Below, one piece after another: positions 8,997-18,800 of a DNA stretch of 64,000 bases; position 1 is the stretch's first letter, and each line of letters opens with the position of its first letter. The stretch spans positions 4,917,694 to 4,981,693 of the forward strand of contig NZ_KB913013.1 of assembly GCF_000383955.1 (NCBI RefSeq). Reading direction: 5' to 3'. The notes under the pieces are model-generated. The model did not search any database and had not been told where the DNA came from. It worked only from the letters and a program-made list of their open reading frames with translations. Origin of the DNA: Rudanella lutea DSM 19387 (GTDB taxonomy: Bacteria; Bacteroidota; Bacteroidia; Cytophagales; Spirosomataceae). The translations under genes were made by a program, and so were the position numbers.

Positions 8997-9386
8997 TTAC
9001 CGACCGGGAGCCAGTACGGCTACGTGCCCGGCTTCGCGCATAGGCTCACTCGGGGCCGACCGGTCGATCAGGGTACCGGCAACCGCAACGGCCAGGGCAA
9101 TAACGAGGGCAGGCCAGAAACCATGAATCGTGAAGCTATCCATAAACTTGTCGATCAGCTTGAGCAGCAGGGCTGTAACCACAAGCCGGACCAGCCCCGT
9201 CAGTAAAAAGAACGTGACTAAGTTGAGCGGAAAGGCCAGCAGCCAGCCCACCAGAAAGTTGAGGATGCCGAGAATCAGTGCGATGAGTACGGCCGTACCG
9301 AAGCTCTTTACTTCGATTTGGGGCATGACGTAAGCAAGGCCGAAAATGACGGCGGCATCGAGCAGGAGATGTAGGATGAAATTCAT
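8997..9386 (-). CDS. Phage-holin-4-superfamily-like small membrane protein (PF04020 type)
   Basis: This protein of about 129 aa begins MNFILHLLLDAAVIFGLAYV and has four hydrophobic helices, with IALILGILNFLVGWLLAFPLNLVTFF in the middle. This matches the small chromosomal family annotated as phage holin family 4 / YvlD-like. The ATG at 9386 starts the first TM helix; the frame stays open upstream to 9548, but that extension has no family similarity. There are no phage genes around it, so it is probably a normal inner-membrane protein of unknown role. The C-terminal tail (after LIDRSAPSEP) is hydrophilic. Confidence 0.75.
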   Translation of the reverse strand: MNFILHLLLDAAVIFGLAYVMPQIEVKSFGTAVLIALILGILNFLVGWLLAFPLNLVTFFLLTGLVRLVVTALLLKLIDKFMDSFTIHGFWPALVIALAVAVAGTLIDRSAPSEPMREAGHVAVLAPGR

Positions 9387-9535
9387 ACAATGAACAGAAG
9401 GATTGTTTGCCGTTAGAAGAACGCAATATGCAGTTTTGTTTCGAAAACTACACTGACGGCCCGGCAACAGACTAACTGACCCTAAACACATTGAGGTAGG
9501 ACGGGTTAATGGAACATCTACCCATTTAATAGCGC

Positions 9536-10252
9536 ATGTCTGATTCAACCGAACACGATTTTCATAAACTGATTCAATACCTCCCCCTCATTCTGACGGT
9601 GCTGCTCGTGGGTGGCCTTGGGGTTGCTTACGTAACGGTACCGGCGTTTAGTCAATTTATCCGCGAAGCGTTCGAGGTGCTGTCGAGCGACGACCGACCC
9701 CGTATTTCGGAGTGGGTGAGCCAGTTTGGCTGGCGTGGCCCGCTCATTATAGTGGCCGCAATGGTGGCCCAGATTTTTATGGTGGTGGTGCCTTCGTTTG
9801 TGCTCATTGCGGTGTCCATGCTGGCGTATGGTCCGGTCAACGGCACCCTGATCTCGCTGGTGGCATCGGGCGTGGCAGCTACGGTCGGTTATGGCGTGGG
9901 CAGTGGCGTGGGTGAGGCAATGGTCCGCCGACTTGTAGGCGACAAAACCGAACGCAAAGCCGGGGCCTGGGTTAGGGAAAATGGATTTTGGTCAATTGTT
10001 TTTGCCCGCATGACCCCGTTCATTTCAGGCGACGCTATCAGTCTGGTCGGTGGTTTGTCGGGCTTATCGTACCCCAAATTCATCACGGCCACCCTGCTGG
10101 GCGTAACCCCGCTAACGTTGCTTATTGCGTACTTTAGCCGGAGTCAGGACCTGATGCGCAAAGGCTTTATCGGCCTGACGATCGTGAGCGGCCTGTTGCT
10201 GCTCGGCTACTGGTTCGGTCGAAGAATTAAGAAAGCTGCCATGCAGGACTAG
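9536..10252 (+). CDS. TVP38/TMEM64 (VTT/DedA-like) family membrane protein
   Basis: This 238-aa inner-membrane protein has an N-terminal TM helix (about 18-38), a VTT domain with the typical FVLIAVSMLAYGPVNGTLISLVASGVAATVGY segment and the later FARMTPFISGDAISLVGGLSGLSYPKF motif, plus C-terminal TM helices. VTT/DedA proteins act in lipid or membrane homeostasis, with some members being lipid scramblases or transporters; the exact substrate cannot be inferred. It is divergent from the holin-like gene, with a 149-nt spacer. The ATG at 9536 is the first start in the frame. Confidence 0.85.
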   Translation: MSDSTEHDFHKLIQYLPLILTVLLVGGLGVAYVTVPAFSQFIREAFEVLSSDDRPRISEWVSQFGWRGPLIIVAAMVAQIFMVVVPSFVLIAVSMLAYGPVNGTLISLVASGVAATVGYGVGSGVGEAMVRRLVGDKTERKAGAWVRENGFWSIVFARMTPFISGDAISLVGGLSGLSYPKFITATLLGVTPLTLLIAYFSRSQDLMRKGFIGLTIVSGLLLLGYWFGRRIKKAAMQD

Positions 10253-10285
10253 GTGGCCTGGTTAAGTGAATATAAAATACTCAGT

Positions 10286-10341
10286 ACTGGACATTAGACG
10301 TTAGACCTCCATCTATAAAGGTAGTAAGTCTAATGTCCAGT
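10286..10341. repeat. Inverted repeat in intergenic spacer
   Basis: A 14-bp perfect stem (ACTGGACATTAGAC / GTCTAATGTCCAGT) encloses about 28 nt. An outer pair, CAGTACTGG and CCAGTACTG, lies around it. Related ACGTTAGA and GTCTAAT words occur near 13490 and 13604, so this may be a dispersed repeat that also acts as a terminator for the VTT gene. Confidence 0.6.
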
Positions 10342-10417
10342 GTCTAAAGTCCGAATGGCCAGTACTGAAACTGTGCACTGTTCATTATACATTGATTAGT
10401 ACTTCCCCTCAATCTGT

Positions 10418-11155
10418 ATGATCCGTTACGTATTTCTTTTGTTGCTCACCACGGTAGCCTGTCGGCAGGGTGCTTCACAGCAGTCGCCCACCACGACCCG
10501 TACCCCCGATACCGCCGGATATTACCAAACAAAGGCCCCGGCTTACGATGGCATTGGGCGGGTGTACATGGGCCGCGAAATTTCGGAAGTGATGGGCCAC
10601 CTCGGTGCGGGTTGGCTCGAACGCTCGGAGCGGCAGCAGGAAGAGCGCACCGATTTGCTGGCGGCTGCGCTGGCCCTCAAACCGACTGATGTGGTGGCTG
10701 ATATTGGGGCCGGAACAGGCTATTTCAGTTTTCGGCTCGCGCGGCTGGTGCCGCAGGGAAAGGTGTTGGCGGTAGACATTCAGCCCGAGATGATCGAGTA
10801 TCTGGAAGCGGGCAAACGTAAAAATAAGGCTCCCAACGTGGAGCCGGTGCTGGGCACCATTACCAACCCGAAGTTACCCGCTAATAGCGTTGATCTGGTG
10901 CTGATGGTCGATGCTTACCACGAGTTTTCGAATCCGCGCGAGATGATGGACAATATTGTGCAGTCGTTGCGGCCGGGCGGTCGGGTTGTGCTGGTGGAGT
11001 ACCGGGCCGAAGACCCCAACGTGCCGATCAAGGAGCACCACAAAATGTCGGAAGCGCAGGCAACCAAAGAAATGAAGGCTGTGGGGCTGCGTTTGCTTAA
11101 AAACGACAAACGCCTGCCACAGCAGCATATTCTGATCTACGGAAAGGGAGAGTGA
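10418..11155 (+). CDS. Lipoprotein-anchored class I SAM-dependent methyltransferase
   Basis: This 245-aa protein has a lipoprotein-type signal (MIRYVFLLLLTTVAC, Cys15) and then a Rossmann methyltransferase domain. Motif I is VADIGAGTGYFSF (about 90-102), followed by VLAVDIQPEMIEYL, the post-motif segment DLVLMVDAYHEF and RPGGRVVLVEY. It is similar to UbiE/Methyltransf_11 proteins. Exported or membrane-attached methyltransferases of this sort are known in Bacteroidota, but the substrate is not. It runs convergently into the toxin gene, with only 9 nt between them. Confidence 0.82.
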   Translation: MIRYVFLLLLTTVACRQGASQQSPTTTRTPDTAGYYQTKAPAYDGIGRVYMGREISEVMGHLGAGWLERSERQQEERTDLLAAALALKPTDVVADIGAGTGYFSFRLARLVPQGKVLAVDIQPEMIEYLEAGKRKNKAPNVEPVLGTITNPKLPANSVDLVLMVDAYHEFSNPREMMDNIVQSLRPGGRVVLVEYRAEDPNVPIKEHHKMSEAQATKEMKAVGLRLLKNDKRLPQQHILIYGKGE

Positions 11156-11164
11156 GACCTGTAG

Positions 11165-11518
11165 TTATTCGAAATGAATAGCTTGTTTAGTTAGGCGAAT
11201 AGCTTGTTCAGTAACAGCATTTTCGAGCTTTCCAATTTTTTCAAGCAAGAGTGTATTACGAACTGTAAATGGCTTGTTGCAACGAATCTCGCCTTCAATT
11301 TTTAGGCCCTCGAGTATATCAGTTGGCTGAATTAGTACTGAGAAGGAATCGCTCCTGACTGTTCGGGTAATCGGGAGAACAATGTAGTCATCGTCCAACT
11401 TATTAGACTCCTGAGCGCTGATAATTACAACAGGCCGCTTTTTAGACTTATCAATTTTGTCAGAGAGCGGGAATTGACACCAGTAAAGCTCGCCCGCTGA
11501 TTTGAATTCACTTTGCAT
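11165..11518 (-). CDS. MazF/PemK-like type II toxin (endoribonuclease)
   Basis: This 117-aa protein has the PemK/MazF fold signature: GELYWCQFPLSDKIDKSKKR followed by PVVIIS near the N-terminus, DYIVLPITRTVRS in the middle, and GEIRCNKPFTVRNTLLLEKIG. The last segment corresponds to the strand with the conserved basic and hydroxyl residues of MazF toxins. Toxins of this family cleave mRNA. It overlaps the upstream small gene by 11 nt, the usual order of antitoxin then toxin. Spectrum and sequence specificity cannot be told from here. Confidence 0.78.
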   Translation of the reverse strand: MQSEFKSAGELYWCQFPLSDKIDKSKKRPVVIISAQESNKLDDDYIVLPITRTVRSDSFSVLIQPTDILEGLKIEGEIRCNKPFTVRNTLLLEKIGKLENAVTEQAIRLTKQAIHFE

Positions 11519-11726
11519 GGAGCTTCGTGTATAACTCGTCCCAATAATCTTCGTCTGGTGACTCCCAGATGCCTTTTAGAGAGGGGTCAGAAAGTGGTGT
11601 CCATTGCTCATTCACGTACGAATCTCCCTCGTCAATCATTCGTTTGAAGGCCTGCTGAACGTCAGTCGGCATATGGCGATAGATGACCCAGAGCGAACGG
11701 GCGGCTTCGTTGATTTTAGCTTCCAT
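11508..11726 (-). CDS. Putative antitoxin of the MazF-like toxin
   Basis: This 72-aa acidic protein, beginning MEAKINEAARSLWVIYRHMP, overlaps the toxin start by 11 nt. Its C-terminal part (LKGIWESPDEDYWDELY) is acidic and aromatic, as expected for a toxin-wrapping antitoxin tail. The N-terminal half is helical; no clear AbrB or RHH DNA-binding domain is visible. The role is inferred mainly from position, size and overlap. Confidence 0.65.
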   Translation of the reverse strand: MEAKINEAARSLWVIYRHMPTDVQQAFKRMIDEGDSYVNEQWTPLSDPSLKGIWESPDEDYWDELYTKLHAK

Positions 11727-11745
11727 ATCCGTTTTTCTTCCAAAA

Positions 11746-11753
11746 CAAATTTA
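11746..11753 (-). promoter_or_regulatory. Candidate Bacteroidota -7 box for the toxin-antitoxin operon
   Basis: On the minus strand the sequence is TAAATTTG, a perfect TAnnTTTG -7 element, 20 nt before the antitoxin ATG. No clear TTTG -33 box is seen at the usual spacing, so support is partial. Confidence 0.35.
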
Positions 11754-13418
11754 GGAAATAATTGTCCCCGACTTCGCGAGTTTACTCTTCCGGTAGCCAT
11801 ATGAAAAATAGAGCACCAGCCCGATTACGAGCCAAACCACAAAAATGAGCCAGTTGCTCAGGCCCAGCTCGGTCATGAGGTACAGGTTGGTCAGGATGCC
11901 CAGCACCGGCAACAGGGAGAAGCTGCGTTGGAAGGCCAGTACCGACAGCACCGTCCAGGTCAGGTAAAATACGTACAGGAGGGGCTTCTCGGCCATTGAA
12001 CTGAACAGCCATCCGCCCGACAACCCCCAGGCTACTACCCCAATCAGACCCAGGCCAATGAGGTATTTGCCGTTAACATACGGCACTTTAAACTTCGATT
12101 GGGCCGAAATGCCCTTGGCGTCGAGGTACAGAATACCTCCGCACACCATAATGAACGCAAAAAACGTCCCGACGCTCGTGAGGTCGATAAAAAACTGCAT
12201 GTCGAGAAACAGCGAGGGCAGCGCTACCAGCAAACCCGTAACGATGGTTGAGAACCAGGGCGTCCGGTATTTGGGGTGAATACTCGAAAAAATGGGCCAC
12301 AGCAACCCGTCGCGGCTCATGGTCATCCAGATGCGGGGTTGCCCCAGCTGGTACGCAAGCAGGGCACTGGTGATGGCTACCACGGCGCTTACCGAGATAA
12401 TCCCGGCCATTGCATCCACGCCTACTTTCTGAAACACATACGCGAGCGGATCGTCGACCCCCAACTCTTTATAATTGACCATGCCCGTGAGTACCAACGT
12501 AATCAGTACGTACAGCACCGTACAGATCACAAGACAGTAAATCATGGCGCGGGGCAGGTCACGCTGTGGGTTGCGGCACTCCTCGGCCGTGGTCGAAATG
12601 GAGTCGAAACCGATAAACGCAAAGAACACCGAGGCCACGCCACTCAGTACCCCGCCCACCCCGTTGGGGGCGAAGGGCGTCCAGTTGGCAGGTTTGATAT
12701 AGAACACACCGGCGCCAATCACCAGCGCAATCACGGCCAGTTTGAGCACCACCAAAGCGTTGCTCGCATTACGTGATTCCTTGATGCCAATGTACACCAG
12801 AGCGGTAATCAGGGCGGTAATCAGCCCGGCGGGTAAGTCCATAATCACCTTGAGGCTGCCTAAGCTGGGAGCGGCCTCATAAGCCGCGGCCAGGGTGCGC
12901 TGGGCATCGGTAGCCGACGCGGCCGACTGCTGCACGGCTTCGTAGGCGCGGGCCGCCGACCCGTAGTCAGTAGAGAGCCATCCGGGAAAACTGACCCCAA
13001 AGCCAGCGAGCATCCCCGTAAAATATTCGGACCACGAAATGGCTACTACCATGTTCGAAACGGCGTATTCGAGAATGAGCGACCACCCGATGATCCAGGC
13101 AAAAATTTCGCCGAAAGCCACGTAGGCGTAGGTGTAAGCGCTCCCGCTCACGGGTACCGTGCTGGCAAACTGAGCGTAACTAAGCGCTGTAAACACGCAG
13201 GCAATGGCCGTAAAAACAAACAGCAGCGAAACGGCCGGCCCGCCGTTGAACGAAGCCCGGCCAATTGTACTGAAAATACCTGCTCCAATGATGGCCGCAA
13301 TACCCAGTGAGGTAAGGTCGCGGACACCCAGAATTTTCATCATTTGACCGGAGGCACTATGTTCGGCTTCGGTAAGAACCGAGTTTACCGTTTTTTTGCG
13401 AAAAAGAGAGTTGCTCAT
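11751..13418 (-). CDS. APC-superfamily amino acid permease
   Basis: This protein of about 555 aa starts at the ATG at 13418 (MSNSLFRKKTVNSVLTEAEH); the frame is open further upstream, but only this start fits the family. The diagnostic N-terminal motif DLTSLGIAAIIGAGIFSTIG marks TM1, and FAFIGFDSISTTAEECRNPQRDLP matches the cationic amino acid transporter (CAT/YfnA-like) branch. About 12-14 TM helices are visible. An extra soluble loop rich in Ala (about 150-180, with AVQQSAASATDAQRT) lies between early TM segments. The substrate is probably an amino acid but is not specified by sequence. The stop is 25 nt from the antitoxin start. Confidence 0.88.
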   Translation of the reverse strand: MSNSLFRKKTVNSVLTEAEHSASGQMMKILGVRDLTSLGIAAIIGAGIFSTIGRASFNGGPAVSLLFVFTAIACVFTALSYAQFASTVPVSGSAYTYAYVAFGEIFAWIIGWSLILEYAVSNMVVAISWSEYFTGMLAGFGVSFPGWLSTDYGSAARAYEAVQQSAASATDAQRTLAAAYEAAPSLGSLKVIMDLPAGLITALITALVYIGIKESRNASNALVVLKLAVIALVIGAGVFYIKPANWTPFAPNGVGGVLSGVASVFFAFIGFDSISTTAEECRNPQRDLPRAMIYCLVICTVLYVLITLVLTGMVNYKELGVDDPLAYVFQKVGVDAMAGIISVSAVVAITSALLAYQLGQPRIWMTMSRDGLLWPIFSSIHPKYRTPWFSTIVTGLLVALPSLFLDMQFFIDLTSVGTFFAFIMVCGGILYLDAKGISAQSKFKVPYVNGKYLIGLGLIGVVAWGLSGGWLFSSMAEKPLLYVFYLTWTVLSVLAFQRSFSLLPVLGILTNLYLMTELGLSNWLIFVVWLVIGLVLYFSYGYRKSKLAKSGTIIS

Positions 13419-13633
13419 AAAGGCAGAGACAGCAACGGAAGGGAGATTTTCTCGTTTAAACGCTAAAAATAGAAATACTTTTTGGATGTCAGACGTTAGA
13501 AGCTGGATATTGGCCTCTGTATGCCCAACTTGGGGTGCCGTCGGTTCGTAACCGTCTGGAAGCATACCCATTCGGCTGATTTTCGGTGATTATAGACGGT
13601 TGTCTAATAGCCAGTGTTTTAGCTTTTCAATTC

Positions 13634-14554
13634 ATGTCAATACGCGTTCAGCAGTTAACCAAGCAGTACGATTCGGGGCAGCGCGCCGTCAACGATATTT
13701 CGTTTTCGGTGGAGCCGGGCCAGATTGTTGGCTTTCTGGGGCCCAACGGAGCCGGTAAATCAACAACCATGAAAGTGGCAACGGGCTACCTGCCGCCCAC
13801 CGAAGGCACCGTGCTGGTCAACGGCTTTGACGTGCGTACAGCCCCGATGGACGTGCGCCGGAGTGTTGGCTATCTGCCCGAACACAACCCGCTATATCTG
13901 GATTTGTACGTGAAAGAATACCTGCGGTTTACGGGCGAGCTGCACGGCCTCCGGGGCGAACGGCTTTCCCGTGAGATAAGTCAGGTGATCGAGCGGGTAG
14001 GGCTTGCGCAGGAGCAGCATAAACGCATCGGGCAGTTGTCGAAAGGCTACCGGCAGCGGGTGGGACTGGCGCAGGCCCTGCTGCATAACCCGCCGGTGCT
14101 GATCCTCGACGAACCCACTACGGGCCTCGACCCAAATCAGCTTTCCGAAATCCGGCATGTGATCCGGGAGGTCGGGCGCGATAAAACCGTTTTGTTTTCG
14201 ACCCACATTATGCAGGAGGTTGAGGCCCTCTGCGACCGGGTGGTGATTATCAGCGGGGGGCAACTCGTAGCCGACAGCCCCCTGACCGAACTACGGGCGC
14301 AGGCCGAGGGTGGCCTCACCGTGGTGGCCGAGTTTGAAACCGACCTTGCCGATGCCGAAGGGTTGCAACAGCTCCCCGGTGTGCAGACCGTGGAGCGCAT
14401 TGCGCCGGGGCAGTATCGCATAACGGCTGAGACCGGCACCGACTTGCGGGCGTCGGTGTTTCGGCTCGCGGCCGACCGTGGTCTCACACTCGTTGGGCTT
14501 CGGCAGCAGGCGGGTAATCTGGAGGGAATCTTCCGCGAACTCACGCAGAAGTAA
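13634..14554 (+). CDS. gldA: ABC transporter ATP-binding protein, gliding-motility GldA type
   Basis: This 306-aa ATPase starts at the ATG at 13634 (MSIRVQQLTKQY). It has Walker A GPNGAGKST, signature LSKGYRQRVGLAQ, Walker B VLILDEPTTGLDP and the switch His in FSTHIMQEVEALC. The segment VGYLPEHNPLYLDLYVKEYL is characteristic of GldA, the ATPase that partners the GldFG membrane proteins in gliding Bacteroidota. No gldF or gldG is adjacent, which is also the case in some genomes. A general ABC-2 export ATPase remains possible. The C-terminal 80 residues form the substrate-regulatory extension seen in this group. Confidence 0.78.
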   Translation: MSIRVQQLTKQYDSGQRAVNDISFSVEPGQIVGFLGPNGAGKSTTMKVATGYLPPTEGTVLVNGFDVRTAPMDVRRSVGYLPEHNPLYLDLYVKEYLRFTGELHGLRGERLSREISQVIERVGLAQEQHKRIGQLSKGYRQRVGLAQALLHNPPVLILDEPTTGLDPNQLSEIRHVIREVGRDKTVLFSTHIMQEVEALCDRVVIISGGQLVADSPLTELRAQAEGGLTVVAEFETDLADAEGLQQLPGVQTVERIAPGQYRITAETGTDLRASVFRLAADRGLTLVGLRQQAGNLEGIFRELTQK

Positions 14555-14649
14555 AGCGGGGGTTAAAGTTTCTTTTTTTTGACCACCCGGCTGTAATCCT
14601 GTCTAAAACTTTTTTCGCAAGCCTGGCGTATGAACTTATCCTGCACTCG

Positions 14650-15570
14650 TTACAACTGCGCCAGCAGGTACAGAACCGCCATCCGAACGGCTACCCCGTT
14701 TTCGACCTGATCGAGAATGATGCTGTGGTGCGAGTCGGCAGCGTCGGAGGTGAGTTCAACCCCCCGGTTTATCGGGCCGGGGTGCATCAGCACAATCGGG
14801 CGGTCAAGCTCGTCGAGCATCTGTTTAGAAATACCGTAGTACAGCGAATATTCCCGCAACGATGGGAAGTACTTGATCTGTTGCCGTTCGAGCTGAATGC
14901 GCAGCACATTGGCCACATCGCACCAGTTGAGGGCCTCCCGTACATCATGACTGACCCGCACACCCAGGGCGCTGATGTGTTTGGGTATCAAGGTCGCCGG
15001 GCCGCAAACCATCACCTCGGCTCCTTGCTTCTGCAAACAGAAAATATTCGACAGGGCTACCCGCGAGTGGGTAATGTCGCCGATGATGGCCACGCGCTTA
15101 CCGGCCACGTCGCCCAATTTCTGCTGAATCGAAAAGGAGTCGAGCAAGGCCTGAGTCGGGTGCTCGTGGGTGCCGTCGCCCGCGTTGACTACGTTGGCCG
15201 GAATGTGTTTGGCTAAGTAGTGGGGCGCACCGGGGCTGCTATGCCGCATCACAATCATGTCGACCTTCATGGCCAGAATGTTGTTGACTGTATCGAGCAG
15301 GGTTTCGCCTTTTTTGACCGACGAGCCCGAAGCCGAAAAGTTTACGACATCGGCCGAGAGCCGTTTTTCGGCCAGTTCAAACGAGAGCCGGGTGCGGGTC
15401 GAGTTCTCGAAGAAAACGTTGGCAATCGTAATGTCGCGCAGCGAAGGGACTTTTTTGATCGGGCGATTGATGACATCCTTAAATTCCCTGGCGGTCTCCA
15501 GAATAAGCTGAATGTCGGATTCGGTCAGGTCTTTGATTCCCAGCAGGTGACGCGTACTGAGCGATTGCAT
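14650..15570 (-). CDS. pyrB: Aspartate carbamoyltransferase catalytic subunit
   Basis: This 306-aa cytosolic enzyme joins carbamoyl phosphate and L-aspartate, the first committed step of pyrimidine synthesis. The carbamoyl-phosphate motif FFENSTRTRLSFELAEKRL is present, as are the catalytic region HPTQALLDSFSI, the IIGDITHSRVALSN segment and the aspartate-domain MHPGPINRGVEL. The ATG at 15570 (MQSLSTRHLLGIKDL) is the family start; the open frame upstream to 15762 is spurious and built from intergenic repeats. No pyrI or pyrR is adjacent. Confidence 0.93.
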   Translation of the reverse strand: MQSLSTRHLLGIKDLTESDIQLILETAREFKDVINRPIKKVPSLRDITIANVFFENSTRTRLSFELAEKRLSADVVNFSASGSSVKKGETLLDTVNNILAMKVDMIVMRHSSPGAPHYLAKHIPANVVNAGDGTHEHPTQALLDSFSIQQKLGDVAGKRVAIIGDITHSRVALSNIFCLQKQGAEVMVCGPATLIPKHISALGVRVSHDVREALNWCDVANVLRIQLERQQIKYFPSLREYSLYYGISKQMLDELDRPIVLMHPGPINRGVELTSDAADSHHSIILDQVENGVAVRMAVLYLLAQL

Positions 15571-15633
15571 AATAATAGAGGGGCGGCAAACGGTTTGGCA
15601 AAGATAGCCCGAGGGGCGGGTTAATCCTAAATG

Positions 15634-15856
15634 CGAAAGAGTGAAAGAGCGAAAGAGTGGGAGCTGCGGGGCGGTGAAAGAGCGAAAGACCGGGCTGCCG
15701 GGCGGTGACAGAGTGCAGGCCACGTTTGGCCGGGCCACGTTGGGCCGAACGCTTCCCGGCAAAGCCAGAATGGTGCCTACCGCAAAAACGGCGAAAGCGT
15801 GAAGGACCCTCCCTCACGCTTTCGCCGTTCACTCTTTCACTCTTTCACTCTTTCGC
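15634..15856. repeat. GAAAGAGTG / CACTCTTTC short tandem repeat region
   Basis: The spacer between pyrB and gene A carries direct copies of GAAAGAGTG or GAAAGAGCG at 15634-15660 and again near 15676, and inverted copies (CACTCTTTC) in tandem at 15829-15856. The same words form the 20-bp inverted repeat at 28146-28230, next to the end of gene C. Confidence 0.7.
15789..15827 (-). terminator. Terminator of giant gene A
   Basis: On the minus strand a 14-bp stem (CGGCGAAAGCGTGA / TCACGCTTTCGCCG) with an 11-nt loop is followed by TTTTTG. It lies about 30 nt downstream of the gene A stop codon. Confidence 0.82.
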
Positions 15857-18800
15857 TTAAGGCGTCACTACTTTGCCCTGCGATTTGGTTTTCTTGATGG
15901 TCACCGGTACGCAAATCTCTTCGGGGCAGGCACAGTTGGCCGTGAGGGCTACTGTCACATCGCGGAAGCATCCTGTCTGCCGGTCAATCACCCGAACCGT
16001 GTAGTTGCCTACCGCCAGGTTGCTGGCGATAATGCCATTGGTCGGAATTGAAGCGGCCACCGTAGCCGAAGCGGCATCGAAGCTCGTACCCGATGAGAGC
16101 TGGAACTGGTACCGGCGTACATCGGTGAAGCCCGTAATCTGCAACTGACCATTCGCCTGTGGGTTTGAGCCTACACAGGTCGGATTCTGGGTCAGTACCG
16201 TGTACAGCGGCACTTCGGTTTCTTCGATCACCACAGGGCAGCAACCCGTTTGCGGACACTGACCTACTACGCCTTCGTTGATCACAACGCGGTACTCACC
16301 GGGCAGGGTAGCCGTGAATGAGTTAAGCGAACTATCAGACACAAGCGTAGCGGTGGTAGCACCGGGGGCCGTCAGGTACCACTGGTAGCGGCTGTAACCG
16401 GCCGGGGCCGACAGCTCGAAGGCGAACGGCTGACCCTTACAAACCTTGTACGGAATGGTGGTGCAAACCTGCGTATCGTTGTCTTTACCGGGGATAAACG
16501 CCGTGTTGAACGCAACCCCTTCGGCCGTCATGCTCACACTATAAACAAGCGTAGCCGTAGTGCCGGCTGGCAGGCTCGGTACCACCCAGTCGCCACCGTT
16601 GAGGGTCTGGGTAAACGTACCAAGCGAAGCCGTGGCTGAGCCCGGAATCACGACAATTCCTGCCGTTGCTGTATCGCTCACGACCACATTGGTAGCGGCC
16701 ACCGTGCTGGTATTGGTCAGAATCAGGGTGTACGATACTACATCGCCCAACTGCACTTTCGTGCTGCTTACCCGCTTCTGGAGATCAAAAGTAGGTGTAG
16801 CCGTGCACGACTGGGGTGCGGTGTACGTCGCTGAGGTCGATGCGCAACCCGGCAGCGTAGCCGTTACGGTGCGGGTTGAGCCGTCGCTGGGCAGGTTGGT
16901 AAATACCGCCGTGCCGGTGTAGCTGTTCAGCCCGCCCGCTACGGCCAGTGTGAAGCTCTGGCTACCGTCGCTGATGGTCAGGGTGCCACCCGTGCCGGTT
17001 GAGCCCGTTACCACAGCCACCGTCGAGCTGAAGGTGTTGGTGGCCGTCTGGCACAGACCCGCCGTTGGGGTCACCATGAGCGTACAGCTGGTGCAGGTCA
17101 TGGGCGCGGTAAACGTAGCACTTACCGAAGCGCAGGCCGTACCTGAGAAGGTCGCCGTGGCTACCTTGGTCAAACCATCTGATTGCAGACCGATCGTGGT
17201 CAGGCTGATCTCATTCCGACCCGCTGACAGTGATACCGGGACACTGCTTACTCCACCAACCGTCAGCGTAACGGTTTGCGGTACAGTTACGTTTTCAACA
17301 ATCAACAGCGAGGTTGCCGAATATGTGTTGGTCGCTGTTTGGCACAGGCCGGGCGTTACCGTGAGCGTTGCCGAGCAAACTGGTGCAATAGAGCAGGATG
17401 CCGGAGCGGTGTACGTTGTCGAGGTCGATGTGCAACCCGGCAGCGTAGCCGTTACCGTGTGCGTAGTGCCATCGCTTACCAGGCCGTTGAATACCGCCGT
17501 GCCCGTAAAGCTGCTCAGGCCACTGGCTACGGCCAGGGTGACGCTGCGGGTGCCGTCGGTAACGGTGAGTACCCCACCGGCTCCGGTCAGACCGGTTACA
17601 ACTACCACGGTTGAACTGTATGTGTTGGTTGCGGTCTGGCACAGGCCCGCTGTTGGGATGGCCATAAGCGCGCAGCTTGTACAGGTCATTGGGGCCGTAA
17701 AGGTGGCCGACGTGTTGGCGCAGGTGGTACCTGAGAACGTCGCGGTGGCGGTTTTGAGTGCACCTTCTGATGGCAGGTTCGTGGCTACATACACGACTGT
17801 GTTGGTGCCCGTAGCCGTCAGGCTGAATACCTGCGTCTGACCGGCTACGTTGATCGTTACCGAACGGGGGGCGTCGATGTTCACCGCCGTCAGAACGGCC
17901 GTTGCCGAGTAGGCATTGGTGAGCGTGTTACACTCGCCCGGCGTTACGGCAAGCGTTACCGAGCAGGGGGGCGCTACCGAACACGAAGCCGGGGCCGTGT
18001 ACGTATTGCTTACCGACGCACAAGCCGTACCTGAGAAGGTAGCCGTGGCAATTTTCACCAGACCATCCGAAGGCAGGTTGCTTACATCGAAGCTCACCTG
18101 GTTGGTACCGGCCTGCAAGGTAATAGCCTGGCTGCTGACACCGGCAATCGTGATGGTTACGGTTTGTGGAGTGGTCACGTTCACTACCGTCAGGGTCGCC
18201 GTAGCGGAGTAGGCATTGGTCGCCGACTGGCACAGACCCGCTGTTACGGCCAGTGTGGCTGAGCAGGGGGGCGCTACCGAGCACGAAGCCGGGGCCGTAT
18301 AGGTCGCCGTTGATGTGCCGCAGTTGGGCAGGCTGGCCGATACCTGATGCAGGGTACCGTCAGAAATCAGTCCGTTGAAAATACCCACCGCACTCGTGGT
18401 GCTGCCGGTGATCGTAACGGTCTGGCTCAGGACGCCATCGGTGAGGGTGAGCACACCCGCTACCGGATTGGTCAGGCCTACCGAAACGGTCGATGAATAG
18501 GTGTTTGTGGCGGGGTCGCACACGCTGACGCGGGAGTTAACCGTGAGCGAGCAGGGGGGCGCAACCGAGCATGAAGCCGGGGCCGTGTAGGTTTCGCTAA
18601 CGGGGGCGCAGGCCGTGTTGGAGAATGACGCTGTCACTGTGAAGGTGCTGCCGTTACTTACCAGACCACTAAAACTTAAAGTACCTGTGCTGCTACCCGC
18701 CGGAATCGTCTGGACGAATGGGGGCGAGAAGGCTCCTGAACTGACGGTCAGGGTTCCGCTTGCCGGTACGTTGACCGCCCCAACCCGGCTCGTGAGCGTG

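Noticed and set aside
8997-9386. Prophage remnant (holin)
   Set aside because: Only a lone holin-superfamily membrane protein is present, with no other phage gene; the family is common in chromosomes.
15571-15762. N-terminal extension of pyrB
   Set aside because: It is built from GAAAGAG-type intergenic repeats and is outside the family boundaries.
16950-17840. 296-codon open frame on the plus strand inside giant A
   Set aside because: It mirrors the repetitive four-Cys modules; the Val/Pro-rich translation repeats with the modules and has no start context.
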